Shown here one piece after another: positions 37,599 through 47,137 of a stretch of 64,000 nucleotides of DNA; positions within the stretch are counted from its first letter, which is position 1; the number at the start of each line of letters is the position of its first letter. The position numbers and the translations under genes were made by a program. A model generated the notes under the pieces. It saw only the letters and a program-made list of their open reading frames with translations, was not told the origin of the DNA and ran no database searches. This DNA is from Brachybacterium endophyticum (GTDB taxonomy: Bacteria; Actinomycetota; Actinomycetes; Actinomycetales; Dermabacteraceae). The DNA is taken from assembly GCF_003130585.1 (NCBI RefSeq), contig NZ_QFKX01000006.1, positions 124,001-188,000 on the forward strand, given 5' to 3'.

Positions 37599-39833
37599 AT
37601 GCTCACCGAATCTGTCACCACCGACATCGTCGTGGTGGGAGGAGGCCTCGCCGGCGTCAGCGCCGCGATCGGCGCCGCCCGACAAGGCAGCCGCGTCGTC
37701 CTCGTGCAGAACCGGCCCGTTCTCGGAGGGAACTCCTCGAGCGAGGTGCGCGTCTGGGTCTGTGGCGCCACGGCGCACGGCATCCATCTCTTCGCCCGCG
37801 AGACCGGAGTGATGGGGGAACTGTTTGTCGAGAACCAGTTCCGCAACCCTGACGGGAACCCGTACTACTGGGACATGCTCCTGCTGGAGAAGGTGAAGGC
37901 GGAATCAAACATCGAGCTGTTCCTCAACACCGAAGTGATCGAGGTCGAGGCCGACGGTCCTCGAGAGAGTCGCGAGATCCATTCCGTGACCGGATGGATG
38001 AGCGGGTCCGAACGGCGGATCACCCTGACGGCACCGACCTTCATCGACTGCAGCGGGGACGGTCTGGTGGGGGACCTCGCGGGAGCCGAGAGCATGCGCG
38101 GGAGCGAACCGCGCGAGAGCTACGGGGAATCGTGGGCGCCCGAGGAGCCCGGTGAGGACATGCTCGGCTCGACCATCCTGTTCTATACGAAGGACGTCGG
38201 GCACCCGCAGAAGTTCGTGGCCCCGCCATTCGCGATCGACATCGCCGCGACGTCGATCCCCCAGAACCGCGTGATCCGCCAGAGCATGAACGGATGCGAC
38301 TACTGGTGGATCGAATGGGGCGGTGAGCTCGACGTCGTTCACGACAACGAACGGATCCGCGACGAGCTGCAGGCCGTCTGCTACGGCATCTGGGACTACA
38401 TCAAGAACTCCGGGCTGTACGCGGCGGAGAACCTCAGTCTCGAATGGGTCGGCGCCGTGCCGGGGAAGCGCGAGTACCGTCGGTTCGTCGGCGACCACCT
38501 CCTGACTCAGCACGACGTCCTGGGACAGACCGAATTCGAGGACCGTATCGCCTTCGGCGGCTGGTCGATCGACCTGCACCCGGTCGGAGGGGTGTATGCG
38601 AGTGAGAAGGGGTCGCGCCACTGGCACCCCGAAGGGAACTACCACATCCCGCTGCGCTCGCTGTACTCGCGCAACGTCACGAACCTGTGGATGGCAGGTC
38701 GCGACATCAGCGCGAGCCACGTCGCCTTCGGGAGCACGCGAGTGATGGCCACCTGCGCCGTTCTCGGGGAGGCGGCGGGGATCGCAGCGAGCGTGGCGGA
38801 CCAGCTTTCCCTCACCCCGCGGCAGCTCGCCTCCGACCATGTTCACACGCTGCACCGGGCCATGGTCCGGGCCGACGCCTCGCTGCTGGGGGTGGCCGAC
38901 GATGATCCGGAGAACCTTGCCCTGATTGCTCGGGCGCAGGCCTCCTCTACCGCGACCCGTCTCGCCTCGGAACGGAGCAGCGGTCAGGAGGCCCTGGTGG
39001 ATGATCTCGCTCTCGTGCTGCCGGTGGATCCGGCCCTCGGTGCGGTGGAGCTCCTGGTCGACGCGGAGGAGGACACCGAACTGGAGCTGGAGCTGCACAG
39101 CGTCAGCCGCCCGCAGAACTACCTCCCGTCCGAGCGCGAACGCCACGTCGTCGTCCCGGTGGTCCGTGGTCGGTCGTGGGCCCGAGCGGACCTGGACTGG
39201 ACGCCCGAGCAGGCACAGAACGCCGTGCTCGTGCTCCGCCGCAACTCCCGAATCGCAGTGCATCGCGGCGTTGCCGCGCAACCAGGGACGGTCACCCTGC
39301 GCCATCGCGAGCTACCCGACGGAGAGAGGAACCCGGACCAGTGGCGGCATTGGAAGGAGACGCTGCATGGCCAAGGCATCTGCTTCCGCACACTGTCCGC
39401 CACGGAAGCCTTCGCCGCGCAGAAGGCGGTTGGTGGGTACGCGCGGCCCTACGGCGGGCCGAACCTGTGGATCTCCGACGTCGCTTCCGCGGATCCCCAG
39501 CCGTGGCTCGAGCTGCGCTGGACGGATACGCAGGAGGTCGCGTGCATCGAGATCGTCCTCGACGACGACCTCAATGAGGACCTCATCAACCTGCACCATC
39601 ACCGCACCCCGTCGGACACGATGCCCACGCTCGTGCGCAACGCTCGGATCGAGGCGCTCGAGGACGAAGTGTGGCGCGAGATCGCGCGGCTCGAGGACAA
39701 TCGGGAGCGACGCCGCCGTCTCGTGCTGGAGAACGCAGTCACCACCACCGCGATTCGCCTCGTCGTCGAGGACACGAACGGTGTGGAGGAAGCCAGAGTC
39801 GTGGCGTTGCGCGCCTATCGCGTCCGGCCGTAG
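37599..39833 (+). CDS. FAD-dependent oxidoreductase of a carbohydrate locus
   Basis: 744 aa. FAD loop VVVGGGLAGVSAAIGAAR at the N-terminus, RPVLGGNSSSEVRVWV, DCSGDGLVGDLAGA, and LYSRNVTNLWMAGRDISASH give the FAD_oxidored (PF12831-like) fold through ~residue 420. The C-terminal ~320 residues resemble a beta-rich discoidin-like domain (RWTDTQEVACIEIVLDDDL). Such proteins accompany glycoside-utilisation loci; a sugar-oxidising or ring-opening role is plausible, not proven. Coupled to the ABC importer by position. Confidence 0.85.
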   Translation: MLTESVTTDIVVVGGGLAGVSAAIGAARQGSRVVLVQNRPVLGGNSSSEVRVWVCGATAHGIHLFARETGVMGELFVENQFRNPDGNPYYWDMLLLEKVKAESNIELFLNTEVIEVEADGPRESREIHSVTGWMSGSERRITLTAPTFIDCSGDGLVGDLAGAESMRGSEPRESYGESWAPEEPGEDMLGSTILFYTKDVGHPQKFVAPPFAIDIAATSIPQNRVIRQSMNGCDYWWIEWGGELDVVHDNERIRDELQAVCYGIWDYIKNSGLYAAENLSLEWVGAVPGKREYRRFVGDHLLTQHDVLGQTEFEDRIAFGGWSIDLHPVGGVYASEKGSRHWHPEGNYHIPLRSLYSRNVTNLWMAGRDISASHVAFGSTRVMATCAVLGEAAGIAASVADQLSLTPRQLASDHVHTLHRAMVRADASLLGVADDDPENLALIARAQASSTATRLASERSSGQEALVDDLALVLPVDPALGAVELLVDAEEDTELELELHSVSRPQNYLPSERERHVVVPVVRGRSWARADLDWTPEQAQNAVLVLRRNSRIAVHRGVAAQPGTVTLRHRELPDGERNPDQWRHWKETLHGQGICFRTLSATEAFAAQKAVGGYARPYGGPNLWISDVASADPQPWLELRWTDTQEVACIEIVLDDDLNEDLINLHHHRTPSDTMPTLVRNARIEALEDEVWREIARLEDNRERRRRLVLENAVTTTAIRLVVEDTNGVEEARVVALRAYRVRP

Positions 39834-39836
39834 CGG

Positions 39837-40140
39837 GTGACTGCACGAAGGGGTGCACTGCCATTCCCTACCTTCCCGCGGACGACGCTCGTCGGCTGGA
39901 GGGCATGGAATGCGCTCGCGCACAACGTCGAGATCCCGCTTCTGAGCCTCAGCAGGTTCCGGACCCCACCGGAGGAGACCACGGCGGCGGTGACCACCGC
40001 CCTCCGGAGCGGCTATCGCCACATCGACACCGCCGCCGCCTATGGGAACGAGCACCATGTGGGAGGCGATCCGGGCATCCGGCGTCGGCTGCAACGACGT
40101 CAATCTCGAGGCGAAGATCTGGACCAGTGACTACGGCCGT
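39837..40140 (+). pseudogene. Aldo/keto reductase, truncated and frameshifted
   Basis: From GTG 39837 it reads NVEIPLLSLSRF, TTALRSGYRHIDTAAAYGNE, the start of an aldo/keto reductase including catalytic Asp-Thr-Ala-Ala-x-Tyr. Near 40056 the frame shifts and the next frame continues MWEAIRASGVGC then NLEAKIWTSDYG, still like the family. It stops near 40140, leaving only ~90 of ~280 residues. Confidence 0.8.
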
Positions 40141-40433
40141 GAGCTGAGGTTGCACGCCCAGACCGGCCAGTAGTGCAGTTGGGTGCGGCCGAAGAACTGT
40201 CCACCCTTGCGCAAGAACACGGCACTCTGCCCGTAGCCGCGCTCGTCGCACGCCTGGGTGAAGCTCTCCACCTGGGCAGCGATGATCTCGGGAGTCGGCC
40301 GTTCGCCGCCCACGTACCGCGCGACGTCGGGGTCCGAGTGCACTGCAGCCAAGGCATCGGTGTGCTCCGTGGTGATCGGGGGGAGCAGGAGACGCGGCGC
40401 GGACAGTGCGGCCGCGGCGGTCGTGCCGCACAT
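40131..40433 (-). pseudogene. GNAT acetyltransferase remnant, N-terminal half only
   Basis: 100 aa ending at a stop at the aldo/keto reductase junction. TTEHTDALAAVHSDPDVARY and RTQLHYWPVW match the first half of RimJ-type acetyltransferases, whose acetyl-CoA loop should follow but is missing. The two fragments meet head to tail end, suggesting a deletion joined them. Confidence 0.75.
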
Positions 40434-40463
40434 TCTCCGACACGTCGTCCCGTGTTGGAACGC

Positions 40464-40496
40464 GAAGAGGCCCCACCGAAGCGGTGGGGCCTCTTC
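40464..40496 (-). terminator. Terminator of tRNA-Lys
   Basis: 14-bp perfect stem (GAAGAGGCCCCACC / GGTGGGGCCTCTTC) with a 5-base loop immediately downstream of tRNA-Lys on the minus strand. Confidence 0.8.
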
Positions 40497-40501
40497 TCGG
40501 G

Positions 40502-40575
40502 TGCGCCATCAGGGACTCGAACCCCGGACCCGCTGATTAAGAGTCAGCTGCTCTAACCAACTGAGCTAATGGCGC
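40502..40575 (-). tRNA. tRNA-Lys (anticodon CUU)
   Basis: Seven-bp acceptor stem GCGCCAT/ATGGCGC, D arm GCTCAGTTGG, anticodon stem-loop CTGACTCTTAATCAG, T arm GGTTCGAGTCC. CCA not fully encoded. Confidence 0.95.
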
Positions 40576-40709
40576 CGACAGGAGAAGACATTACCGTGCG
40601 GCGGCGCTCCTGCAAAACCGGTGGCCAGAGGCTGTGAGCGAGCGAACAGCACTGGCCATCGCCTAGACTCGTCCTCGCCACTGAAGGGATCTGCGGAAGG
40701 AGTGCGGCC

Positions 40710-41606
40710 GTGAAGATCGCCGTGACCGGAGCCACCGGCGTCCTGGGTCAGGAAGCCGTCGAGGCGCTCGTCTCTGCGGGCCACGAGGTCACCGGTGTCA
40801 CCCGCCGTGAGCGCGGGATCCCGGTGGTCGAAGGGCGCGGTGCCCGCGCCGTCGTGGCGGACGTCTTCGATGCCGACTCCCTGACGCAGGCCTTCGAGGG
40901 GCACGACGTCGTGGTGAACACGCTCGCGCACGTCCCGATCGGGATGGCCGCGATGCGGCCGCTGGCATGGCGCGAGGACGACAAGCTGCACACGGACGCT
41001 TCCGTCGCGATCTCGTCGGCCGCCGCGGCCATGGGGGTGCAGCGCCTGATCCAGGAGTCGACGGTGTTCATGTACCCCGACAACGGCTCGGAGTGGATCG
41101 GCGAGGACGAGCCCCTGTCGGTGCGCAACCAGGCGTTCCGCCCCCGCGTGCGGGAGATGCGCTCCGCGGTGGACTTCGCCACCGGTGGCCGCAGCTCGGT
41201 GATCCTGCGCCTGGGCCAGCTGTTCGGGCGCGATCCGCAGACCACGCACACCCTCAAGGCCACCCGCTCCGGCGATCCGATCCTGCTGGGCAAGCCCGAG
41301 AACTACATCACCCTTCTGCACCATCGCGATGCGGGGCGCGCCTTCGTCGCCGCGCTCGGTGCCCGCAGCGGCTTCTACAACGTGGGCGGCGAGCCCATCA
41401 CCCGCGGGCGCTGGGCCAAGGACCTCGGCACCGAGGCCGAGTCGAAGAAATCCGCCAAGTTCTATCCCGAGATCACCCAGGCCGTCGTCGGCACCCGCCT
41501 CGAGGTGCAGCGCCGCAGCCTGCGCGTGAGCTCCGTGCGCTTCATGTCGGAGACCGGCTGGCGGCCGCTGATCGGCCCCTCCACGCCGGGCTGGTCCCGG
41601 ATGTGA
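40710..41606 (+). CDS. NAD-dependent epimerase/dehydratase family protein
   Basis: 298 aa from GTG 40710 with GGAAGGAG before it. Cofactor loop VTGATGVLGQEAVEAL, ESTVFMYPDNG in the active-site region; the normal YxxxK is replaced by sequences around RPRVREMRSAVDF, so catalysis is uncertain. An atypical SDR. It precedes the mevalonate operon but is separated by ~90 bases. Confidence 0.87.
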   Translation: MKIAVTGATGVLGQEAVEALVSAGHEVTGVTRRERGIPVVEGRGARAVVADVFDADSLTQAFEGHDVVVNTLAHVPIGMAAMRPLAWREDDKLHTDASVAISSAAAAMGVQRLIQESTVFMYPDNGSEWIGEDEPLSVRNQAFRPRVREMRSAVDFATGGRSSVILRLGQLFGRDPQTTHTLKATRSGDPILLGKPENYITLLHHRDAGRAFVAALGARSGFYNVGGEPITRGRWAKDLGTEAESKKSAKFYPEITQAVVGTRLEVQRRSLRVSSVRFMSETGWRPLIGPSTPGWSRM

Positions 41607-41693
41607 GTCGGGTGGCGGGGTGTTCACAGAACCTTCGCACGGCCGGCTCAGGAACCGCGCTCGCCCCTGCCCGCCGCGTGCCAGAATCGAAGC

Positions 41694-42815
41694 ATGTCCA
41701 CGGCCGACGTCCGCGCAGGTGAGCAGGACCACCGCAGTGGTCCCGTCCTCCCGGCGCAGCCGTATCCTGACGCCCGGCCCGTGCGGCCCGGTGCGCCGGA
41801 CCCCGGGGTGATGCAGTCCAGGCAGTCCGCCGAGGATCAGGGAGAGACGAGCATGCAGCAGGTGCGCTCCACGGCGCCCGGCGACCGCACGGGACACGGT
41901 CACGCACATGCGAAATCCATCCTGCTGGGGGAGCACGCCGTCGTCTACGGCACCCCCGCGATCGCCGTCCCCCTGCACGCCCTCGACCTCACGGTGACCG
42001 TCCACTCGCGCGCCGACGAACAGATCCGGATCCGCAGCGAGCTGTACGACGGGAGCGCCGAGGAGGCGCCCCAGCGTCTGCACCCCCTGGTCACCGCCGT
42101 GCACACCGCCCTGGCGCTGACCTCCGGCTCCCCGATGGGACTCGACCTCGAGGTCGTCTCCCGGATCCCCTACGAGCGTGGTCTCGGATCGAGCGCCGCG
42201 GTCGCCGCCGCCATCGCCCGGGCCATCGCCGACCTCACGGGGACCGACCTGGACGGCGAGGCCGTCCACGACGTGGTAATGGCCGCCGAGACCATCGCCC
42301 ACGGCCGCTCGAGCGGGCTCGACGGCCGCGCCGTGGCCTCCGATGCGCCCATCCTCTTCCAGGGTGGCGTGACGACCGCCGTCCCCGTCGGCGGGCGATT
42401 CGTCTTCGTCCTCGCCGATTCCGGCCACGCCGGGTCGACGGCCGAGGCCGTCGGCGCCGTCCGCGAGCTGCGTGCGACGTTCCCGACCCGCGTGGACGGC
42501 CTGATCGGGCGCCTCGGTGCGATCGTGGAGGAGTCCCGGAGCCTGTTCGCCAGCGGCGACCGCGTTGCTCTCGGGGCCCTGATGGACGAGGCCCAGGCAC
42601 TGCTCGTCGAGCTCGAGGTCTCCGACGCCACTCTCGATCGGCTCGTCGAGGCCGCCCGTGCGGCAGGCGCCCTGGGTGCCAAGCTCACCGGAGGCGGCCG
42701 CGGCGGCTGCATCCTGGCGCTCGCCCCCGACGTGGAGAGCGCCGCCGACCTTCAGCACTCCCTGCGGGCCGCCGGAGCGACCCGCACCTGGCAGACCACG
42801 GTGGAGACCGCATGA
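41694..42815 (+). CDS. mvk: Mevalonate kinase
   Basis: 373 aa from ATG 41694; a second start at 41853 (MQQVRS) would drop a 53-residue low-complexity N-terminus and has a GGGAGAG site. GHMP kinase motifs: KSILLGEHAVVYGTPA, RGLGSSAAVAAAIARA, AKLTGGGRGGCILAL. It phosphorylates mevalonate. First gene of the pathway operon; ATGA overlap with the next gene. Confidence 0.94.
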   Translation: MSTADVRAGEQDHRSGPVLPAQPYPDARPVRPGAPDPGVMQSRQSAEDQGETSMQQVRSTAPGDRTGHGHAHAKSILLGEHAVVYGTPAIAVPLHALDLTVTVHSRADEQIRIRSELYDGSAEEAPQRLHPLVTAVHTALALTSGSPMGLDLEVVSRIPYERGLGSSAAVAAAIARAIADLTGTDLDGEAVHDVVMAAETIAHGRSSGLDGRAVASDAPILFQGGVTTAVPVGGRFVFVLADSGHAGSTAEAVGAVRELRATFPTRVDGLIGRLGAIVEESRSLFASGDRVALGALMDEAQALLVELEVSDATLDRLVEAARAAGALGAKLTGGGRGGCILALAPDVESAADLQHSLRAAGATRTWQTTVETA

Positions 42816-43792
42816 GCACAGCCACGGCCCGCGCGCACCCCAACATCGCGCTGGTGAAGTACTGGGGCAAGGCCGAGGAGGACCTGATCCTCCCCGTCGC
42901 CGGCAGCATGTCCATGACCCTGGACGCCTTCGCGACCACCACCACCGTCACGGTGCGCGAGAGCGAGGAGGCCACCGACGCCGAGGACTCCTTCGTCCTC
43001 AACGGCACGCCCGCGACGGGGACCGCGCTCGATCGCACCACGCGCTTCCTCGACCACGTGCGCGAGCTCGCCGGGTCGAGCGCGCGGGCCGACGTCGTCT
43101 CGGTCAACGAGGCACCCACGGCCGCGGGCCTGGCCTCCTCGGCCTCGGGCTTCGCCGCGCTTGCCCTGGCCGCCTCCCGCGCCTACGGCCTCGACCTCGA
43201 CCAGCGGTCGCTCAGCCGCCTCGCCCGCCGTGGCTCGGGGTCGGCCTGCCGGTCCGTGGTGGACCGCTACGCCGTGTGGAATGCGGGCACGGACGACGCC
43301 ACCTCCTACGCCGAGCCGATCGACGCCCCGGAGATGCGTCTGGTGATCGTGACCGTCGACGGTGCCCAGAAGCAGGTCTCCAGTCGCGAGGGCATGCGTC
43401 GCACGGCCGCGACCTCACCGTTCTACGACGCCTGGATCACCTCGACCGCGCGCACCCTCGAGGACATGGTGGCCGCGTGCAAGGCCGGGGACCTCACGGC
43501 GATCGGGGAGATCACCGAGTCCCACGCCCTGCGCATGCACGCCGTGATCGCCTCGGCCCTGCCGCCTGTGCGCTACCTCGCGCCGGCCTCCGTCGCCGCC
43601 TTCGACACCGCGGCAGCGCTGCGGGAGCAGGGCACCTTCGCCTACGCCACGGCCGATGCCGGACCGAACGTCTGCGTGCTGACCACGCCGGACGCGGCCG
43701 AGGACGTCGCCGCCGCCCTCACGCCCCACGGGCAGGTCCGCATCGTCGGCCCCGGCCCCGGCGCCCACCTGACCGAGGAGGCCGCCCGATGA
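42812..43792 (+). CDS. mvaD: Diphosphomevalonate decarboxylase
   Basis: 326 aa. Signature ANIALVKYWGK-type start (HPNIALVKYWGKAEEDL), APTAAGLASSASGFAALALA, and RRGSGSACRSV. Converts diphosphomevalonate to IPP with ATP. Overlaps both neighbours by four bases. Confidence 0.95.
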   Translation: MSTATARAHPNIALVKYWGKAEEDLILPVAGSMSMTLDAFATTTTVTVRESEEATDAEDSFVLNGTPATGTALDRTTRFLDHVRELAGSSARADVVSVNEAPTAAGLASSASGFAALALAASRAYGLDLDQRSLSRLARRGSGSACRSVVDRYAVWNAGTDDATSYAEPIDAPEMRLVIVTVDGAQKQVSSREGMRRTAATSPFYDAWITSTARTLEDMVAACKAGDLTAIGEITESHALRMHAVIASALPPVRYLAPASVAAFDTAAALREQGTFAYATADAGPNVCVLTTPDAAEDVAAALTPHGQVRIVGPGPGAHLTEEAAR

Positions 43793-44874
43793 TCGAGACC
43801 CGAGCCCCCGGCAAGCTCTACATCGCCGGCGAGTACGCCGTGGTCGAGCCCGGCCATCCCGCGATCCTGGTCGCGGTGGACCGCTACCTCACGGTGCGTC
43901 TGACCGAGGCGATCGGCAGGGGACGCGTCCACTCCAGCCGCTACGGCCACGGACCGGTCACCTGGGTGCGCGACGCCGACGGCGACACCATCGTGGTGGA
44001 CCACAGTCCCTTCGACTACGTGACCGCCGCGATCACGCTGCTGGAGCGTCTGCGCTCCGAGCGCGGACTGTCCCCGCGCTACTTCGACCTCCACATCGAC
44101 TCCGAGCTCGACGACTCCAGCGGCCGGAAGTTCGGCCTCGGCTCCTCGGCGGCCGTCACCGTCGCGGTGATCGACGCCCTGAACCGCTTCTACGAGCTGG
44201 GACTCAGCCCGATGGAGCGGTTCCGGCTCGCGCTCCTGGCCACCATCCACGTCGCCCCCCGTGCTTCGGGTGGCGACCTCGCCGCCTCCACCTTCGGCGG
44301 CTGGATCGCCTACACCGCCCCCGACCGCGCCCGGCTGCTCGCCCTCAGCGACGCGCTGAGCGTCCAGGAGGTCCTCGAGGCCCCCGAGTGGGACGTGTGC
44401 ACCGTGCGCCCGCTGCGGGACCTCGGCTCCCTGCGACTGCTGGTGGGTTGGACCGGATCGCCCGCCTCCACCGAACGGCTCGTGGACCGCGTGAGGATGA
44501 GCGAGGACGAGCTCGACGCCCACTACGCGCGCTTCCTGGCCGACTCCCGCAGCGCCGTCGAGGAGCTCGTGAGCGTGTGGGACGAGGACCCCGCGGCCAT
44601 GCTCGGGATCGTCCGGCGCTGCCGTCGCCTGCTGCAGAAGCTCGGTCGCCTGCGCGGGACCACGATCGAGACCGATCAGCTGCGCTTCCTCTGCGATCTC
44701 GCCGAGGCCCAGGGCGCCGCCGGCAAGCCCTCGGGTGCGGGCGGCGGGGACTGCGGCATCATGCTGCTGCCGCCGCGCGTGGTCGACGACGAGGTGCTCA
44801 CCAGCTGGCGGGAGAACGACATCCTGCGCCTGGAGCTGCGTCCGCACCTCTGTGACGAGGCGATGGCGCGATGA
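43789..44874 (+). CDS. Phosphomevalonate kinase
   Basis: 361 aa from ATG 43789 (ATGA overlap). GHMP kinase: RAPGKLYIAGEYAVVEPGHP, KFGLGSSAAVTVAVI, and KPSGAGGGDCGIML. Adds the second phosphate in the classical mevalonate pathway. Position among mvk, mvaD and fni supports the assignment. Confidence 0.93.
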   Translation: MIETRAPGKLYIAGEYAVVEPGHPAILVAVDRYLTVRLTEAIGRGRVHSSRYGHGPVTWVRDADGDTIVVDHSPFDYVTAAITLLERLRSERGLSPRYFDLHIDSELDDSSGRKFGLGSSAAVTVAVIDALNRFYELGLSPMERFRLALLATIHVAPRASGGDLAASTFGGWIAYTAPDRARLLALSDALSVQEVLEAPEWDVCTVRPLRDLGSLRLLVGWTGSPASTERLVDRVRMSEDELDAHYARFLADSRSAVEELVSVWDEDPAAMLGIVRRCRRLLQKLGRLRGTTIETDQLRFLCDLAEAQGAAGKPSGAGGGDCGIMLLPPRVVDDEVLTSWRENDILRLELRPHLCDEAMAR

Positions 44875-46085
44875 ACGACAGCGTCGGGGACGATCGCGTC
44901 CCGCACGTCGACGAGGACGCCGCCGGGCGTCGCGAGCGCAAGGAGGACCACGTCCGCCTGGCGACCGCCCAGTGGACCGGTGGCGCGCGCACCACCGAGT
45001 TCGACGACCTCGAGTTCCTCCACCACGCCCTGGGCGGGGTGACCCTCGAGGAGGTCGACCTCTCCGTCCGGCTGTTCGACCGCGAGGTCGCCGCCCCCTT
45101 CTACATCAACGGGATGACCGGCGGCACGGAGTCCACCGGGCGCATCAACCAGCAGCTCGCGATCGCCGCCCGCGAGACCCGCACGGCGATGGGCTGCGGC
45201 TCCGTCTCGATCGCCCTCGAGGACGAGTCCGCGGCCGACGCCTTCCGCGTGATCCGCCGCGAGAACCCCGACGGTCTGGTGATGGCGAACATCGGCGTGG
45301 GGCGCAGCGCCGAGGACGCCCGCCGCGCCGTCGACCTGCTGCAGGCCGACGCACTCCAGATCCACGTCAACGCCGTCCAGGAGACCGTGATGCCCGAGGG
45401 CAGCCCGGACTTCTCGACCTGGCTGAGCGGCATCGAGCAGATCGTCCGCGCCCTCGACGTGCCCGTGCTGGTCAAGGAGGTCGGCTTCGGGCTGAGCGCG
45501 CGCACGCTCGCCCAGCTCGCCTCCATCGGGGTCTCCTGGGCCGACGTCTCCGGCCGCGGCGGCACCGACTTCCTCGCCATCGAGAACGACAGGCGCCCCG
45601 CCCGCGACTACTCCTACCTCACCGGCTTCGGTCAGTCCGCGCCCGCCGCGCTGCTGGACGCCGCCGCCCACCGCGAGCACGCCGAGCACCTGCGGCTGCT
45701 GGCCTCGGGCGGCGTGCGCGATCCGCTGGACGTGGTCAAGGCGCTCGCGCTCGGCGCGCAGGCCGTGGGCGTCGCCGGATCCTTCCTCAAGGCCGTGGTC
45801 GAGGGCGGGGCCGACGGACTGATCGAGCTGATCGGCTCCTGGCAGCAGCACACCCGGGAGCTCGCCGCCCTGCTCGGCGCCCGCACGGTCGCCGACCTGC
45901 GGTCGAGCGACCTGCTGGTGCGGGGGCGGCTCCGCGAGTTCTGCGAACTGCGCGGCATCGACCCGGGCACGTACTCCCGCAGGTCCCACGCGTCGCTCGA
46001 CGATCGCCTGGGTCCGCACGACGTCCCCACGCCCATGTCCCATCCCATCGACATCCCTCCCACCGAGAACCAGGAGCCGCGATGA
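44871..46085 (+). CDS. fni: Type 2 isopentenyl-diphosphate isomerase (FMN-dependent)
   Basis: 404 aa. RKEDHVRLATAQ near the start, FYINGMTGG, NIGVGRSAEDARRA, QIHVNAVQE, and VSGRGGTDF, all family hallmarks of Fni/IDI-2. Balances IPP and DMAPP. Overlaps pmk by four bases. Confidence 0.95.
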   Translation: MNDSVGDDRVPHVDEDAAGRRERKEDHVRLATAQWTGGARTTEFDDLEFLHHALGGVTLEEVDLSVRLFDREVAAPFYINGMTGGTESTGRINQQLAIAARETRTAMGCGSVSIALEDESAADAFRVIRRENPDGLVMANIGVGRSAEDARRAVDLLQADALQIHVNAVQETVMPEGSPDFSTWLSGIEQIVRALDVPVLVKEVGFGLSARTLAQLASIGVSWADVSGRGGTDFLAIENDRRPARDYSYLTGFGQSAPAALLDAAAHREHAEHLRLLASGGVRDPLDVVKALALGAQAVGVAGSFLKAVVEGGADGLIELIGSWQQHTRELAALLGARTVADLRSSDLLVRGRLREFCELRGIDPGTYSRRSHASLDDRLGPHDVPTPMSHPIDIPPTENQEPR

Positions 46086-47137
46086 GCACCGAGCCCGAGC
46101 CGACCACGCAGATCCCCACCCGCTGGGTGGGGCCGCTGCGGATGAGCGGCAACGCGGTCGAGGGCGAGATCGAGGTGCCGCTGGCGACCTACGAGACCCC
46201 GCTGTGGCCGTCCGTCGGCCGCGGGGCGCGGATCTCGAGGATGGTCGAGGGCGGCATCCGCGCCACCGTGCTGGGGGAGCGGATGACCCGCTCGACCCTG
46301 TTCGTCGCCCCCGACGGCGCCACCGCCTTCGAGGCCTCCATGGTGATCCAGGAGCGCATCGGCGAGCTGCGCGAGGTCGTCTCCTCCACCTCCCGCTTCG
46401 CGCGTCTGGAGGAGGTCCACCCCGAGATCGTCGGGAACCTGCTGTACACGCGCTTCGCGCTGACCACCGGGGACGCCTCGGGCCACAACATGGTCACCCA
46501 GGCCTCCGAGAAGCTGATGGAGCGGATCCTGTCCTGGGACCTGGGCCTGGAGTACGGCTCGATCTCGGGCAACTTCTGCTCCGACAAGAAGGCCACCGCG
46601 GTCAACGGGGTCCTGGGCCGCGGGCGCAGCGTCGTCGCCGAGATCCTGATCCCCCACGAGATCGTCGAGAAGCAGCTGCGCTCGAGCGCCGAGCGGATCA
46701 CCGACCTGGTGGTGCGCAAGGACTGGATCGGCTCCACGATCGCCGGGGCGCTGCGCTCGGCCAACGCCCACTACGCCAACATGCTCCTGGCCTTCTACCT
46801 CGCCACCGGTCAGGACGCCGCGAACATCGTCGAGGGCTCACAGGGCTTCACCCACGCCGAGGTGCGGAAGGAAGGCCTGTACTTCTCGTGCACCCTCCCG
46901 CACCTGATCGTGGGCACCGTGGGCAACGGCAAGCATCTCGCGCACGTCGACTACGCGATGGAGCGCCTGGGCTGCCGCGAGGAGCGCGAGCCGGGCGCGA
47001 ATTCGCGGCGCCTGGCCGCGCTGATCGCCGCCAGCGTGCTCTGCGGCGAGCTGTCGCTGCTGGCGGCCCAGACCAATCCGGGTGAGCTGATGACGGCCCA
47101 CCGACGCCTCGAGCGGAGGGGAGCATCACACTCATGA
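46082..47137 (+). CDS. mvaA: Hydroxymethylglutaryl-CoA reductase
   Basis: 351 aa from ATG 46082. Catalytic features: Glu in EVPLATYETPL, Lys in FCSDKKATAVNG, Asp in GDASGHNM and His in LMTAHRR near the end. The conserved loop is GTVGNGK rather than the common GTVGGGT. Makes mevalonate from HMG-CoA. Overlaps its neighbours by four bases. Confidence 0.94.
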   Translation: MSTEPEPTTQIPTRWVGPLRMSGNAVEGEIEVPLATYETPLWPSVGRGARISRMVEGGIRATVLGERMTRSTLFVAPDGATAFEASMVIQERIGELREVVSSTSRFARLEEVHPEIVGNLLYTRFALTTGDASGHNMVTQASEKLMERILSWDLGLEYGSISGNFCSDKKATAVNGVLGRGRSVVAEILIPHEIVEKQLRSSAERITDLVVRKDWIGSTIAGALRSANAHYANMLLAFYLATGQDAANIVEGSQGFTHAEVRKEGLYFSCTLPHLIVGTVGNGKHLAHVDYAMERLGCREEREPGANSRRLAALIAASVLCGELSLLAAQTNPGELMTAHRRLERRGASHS

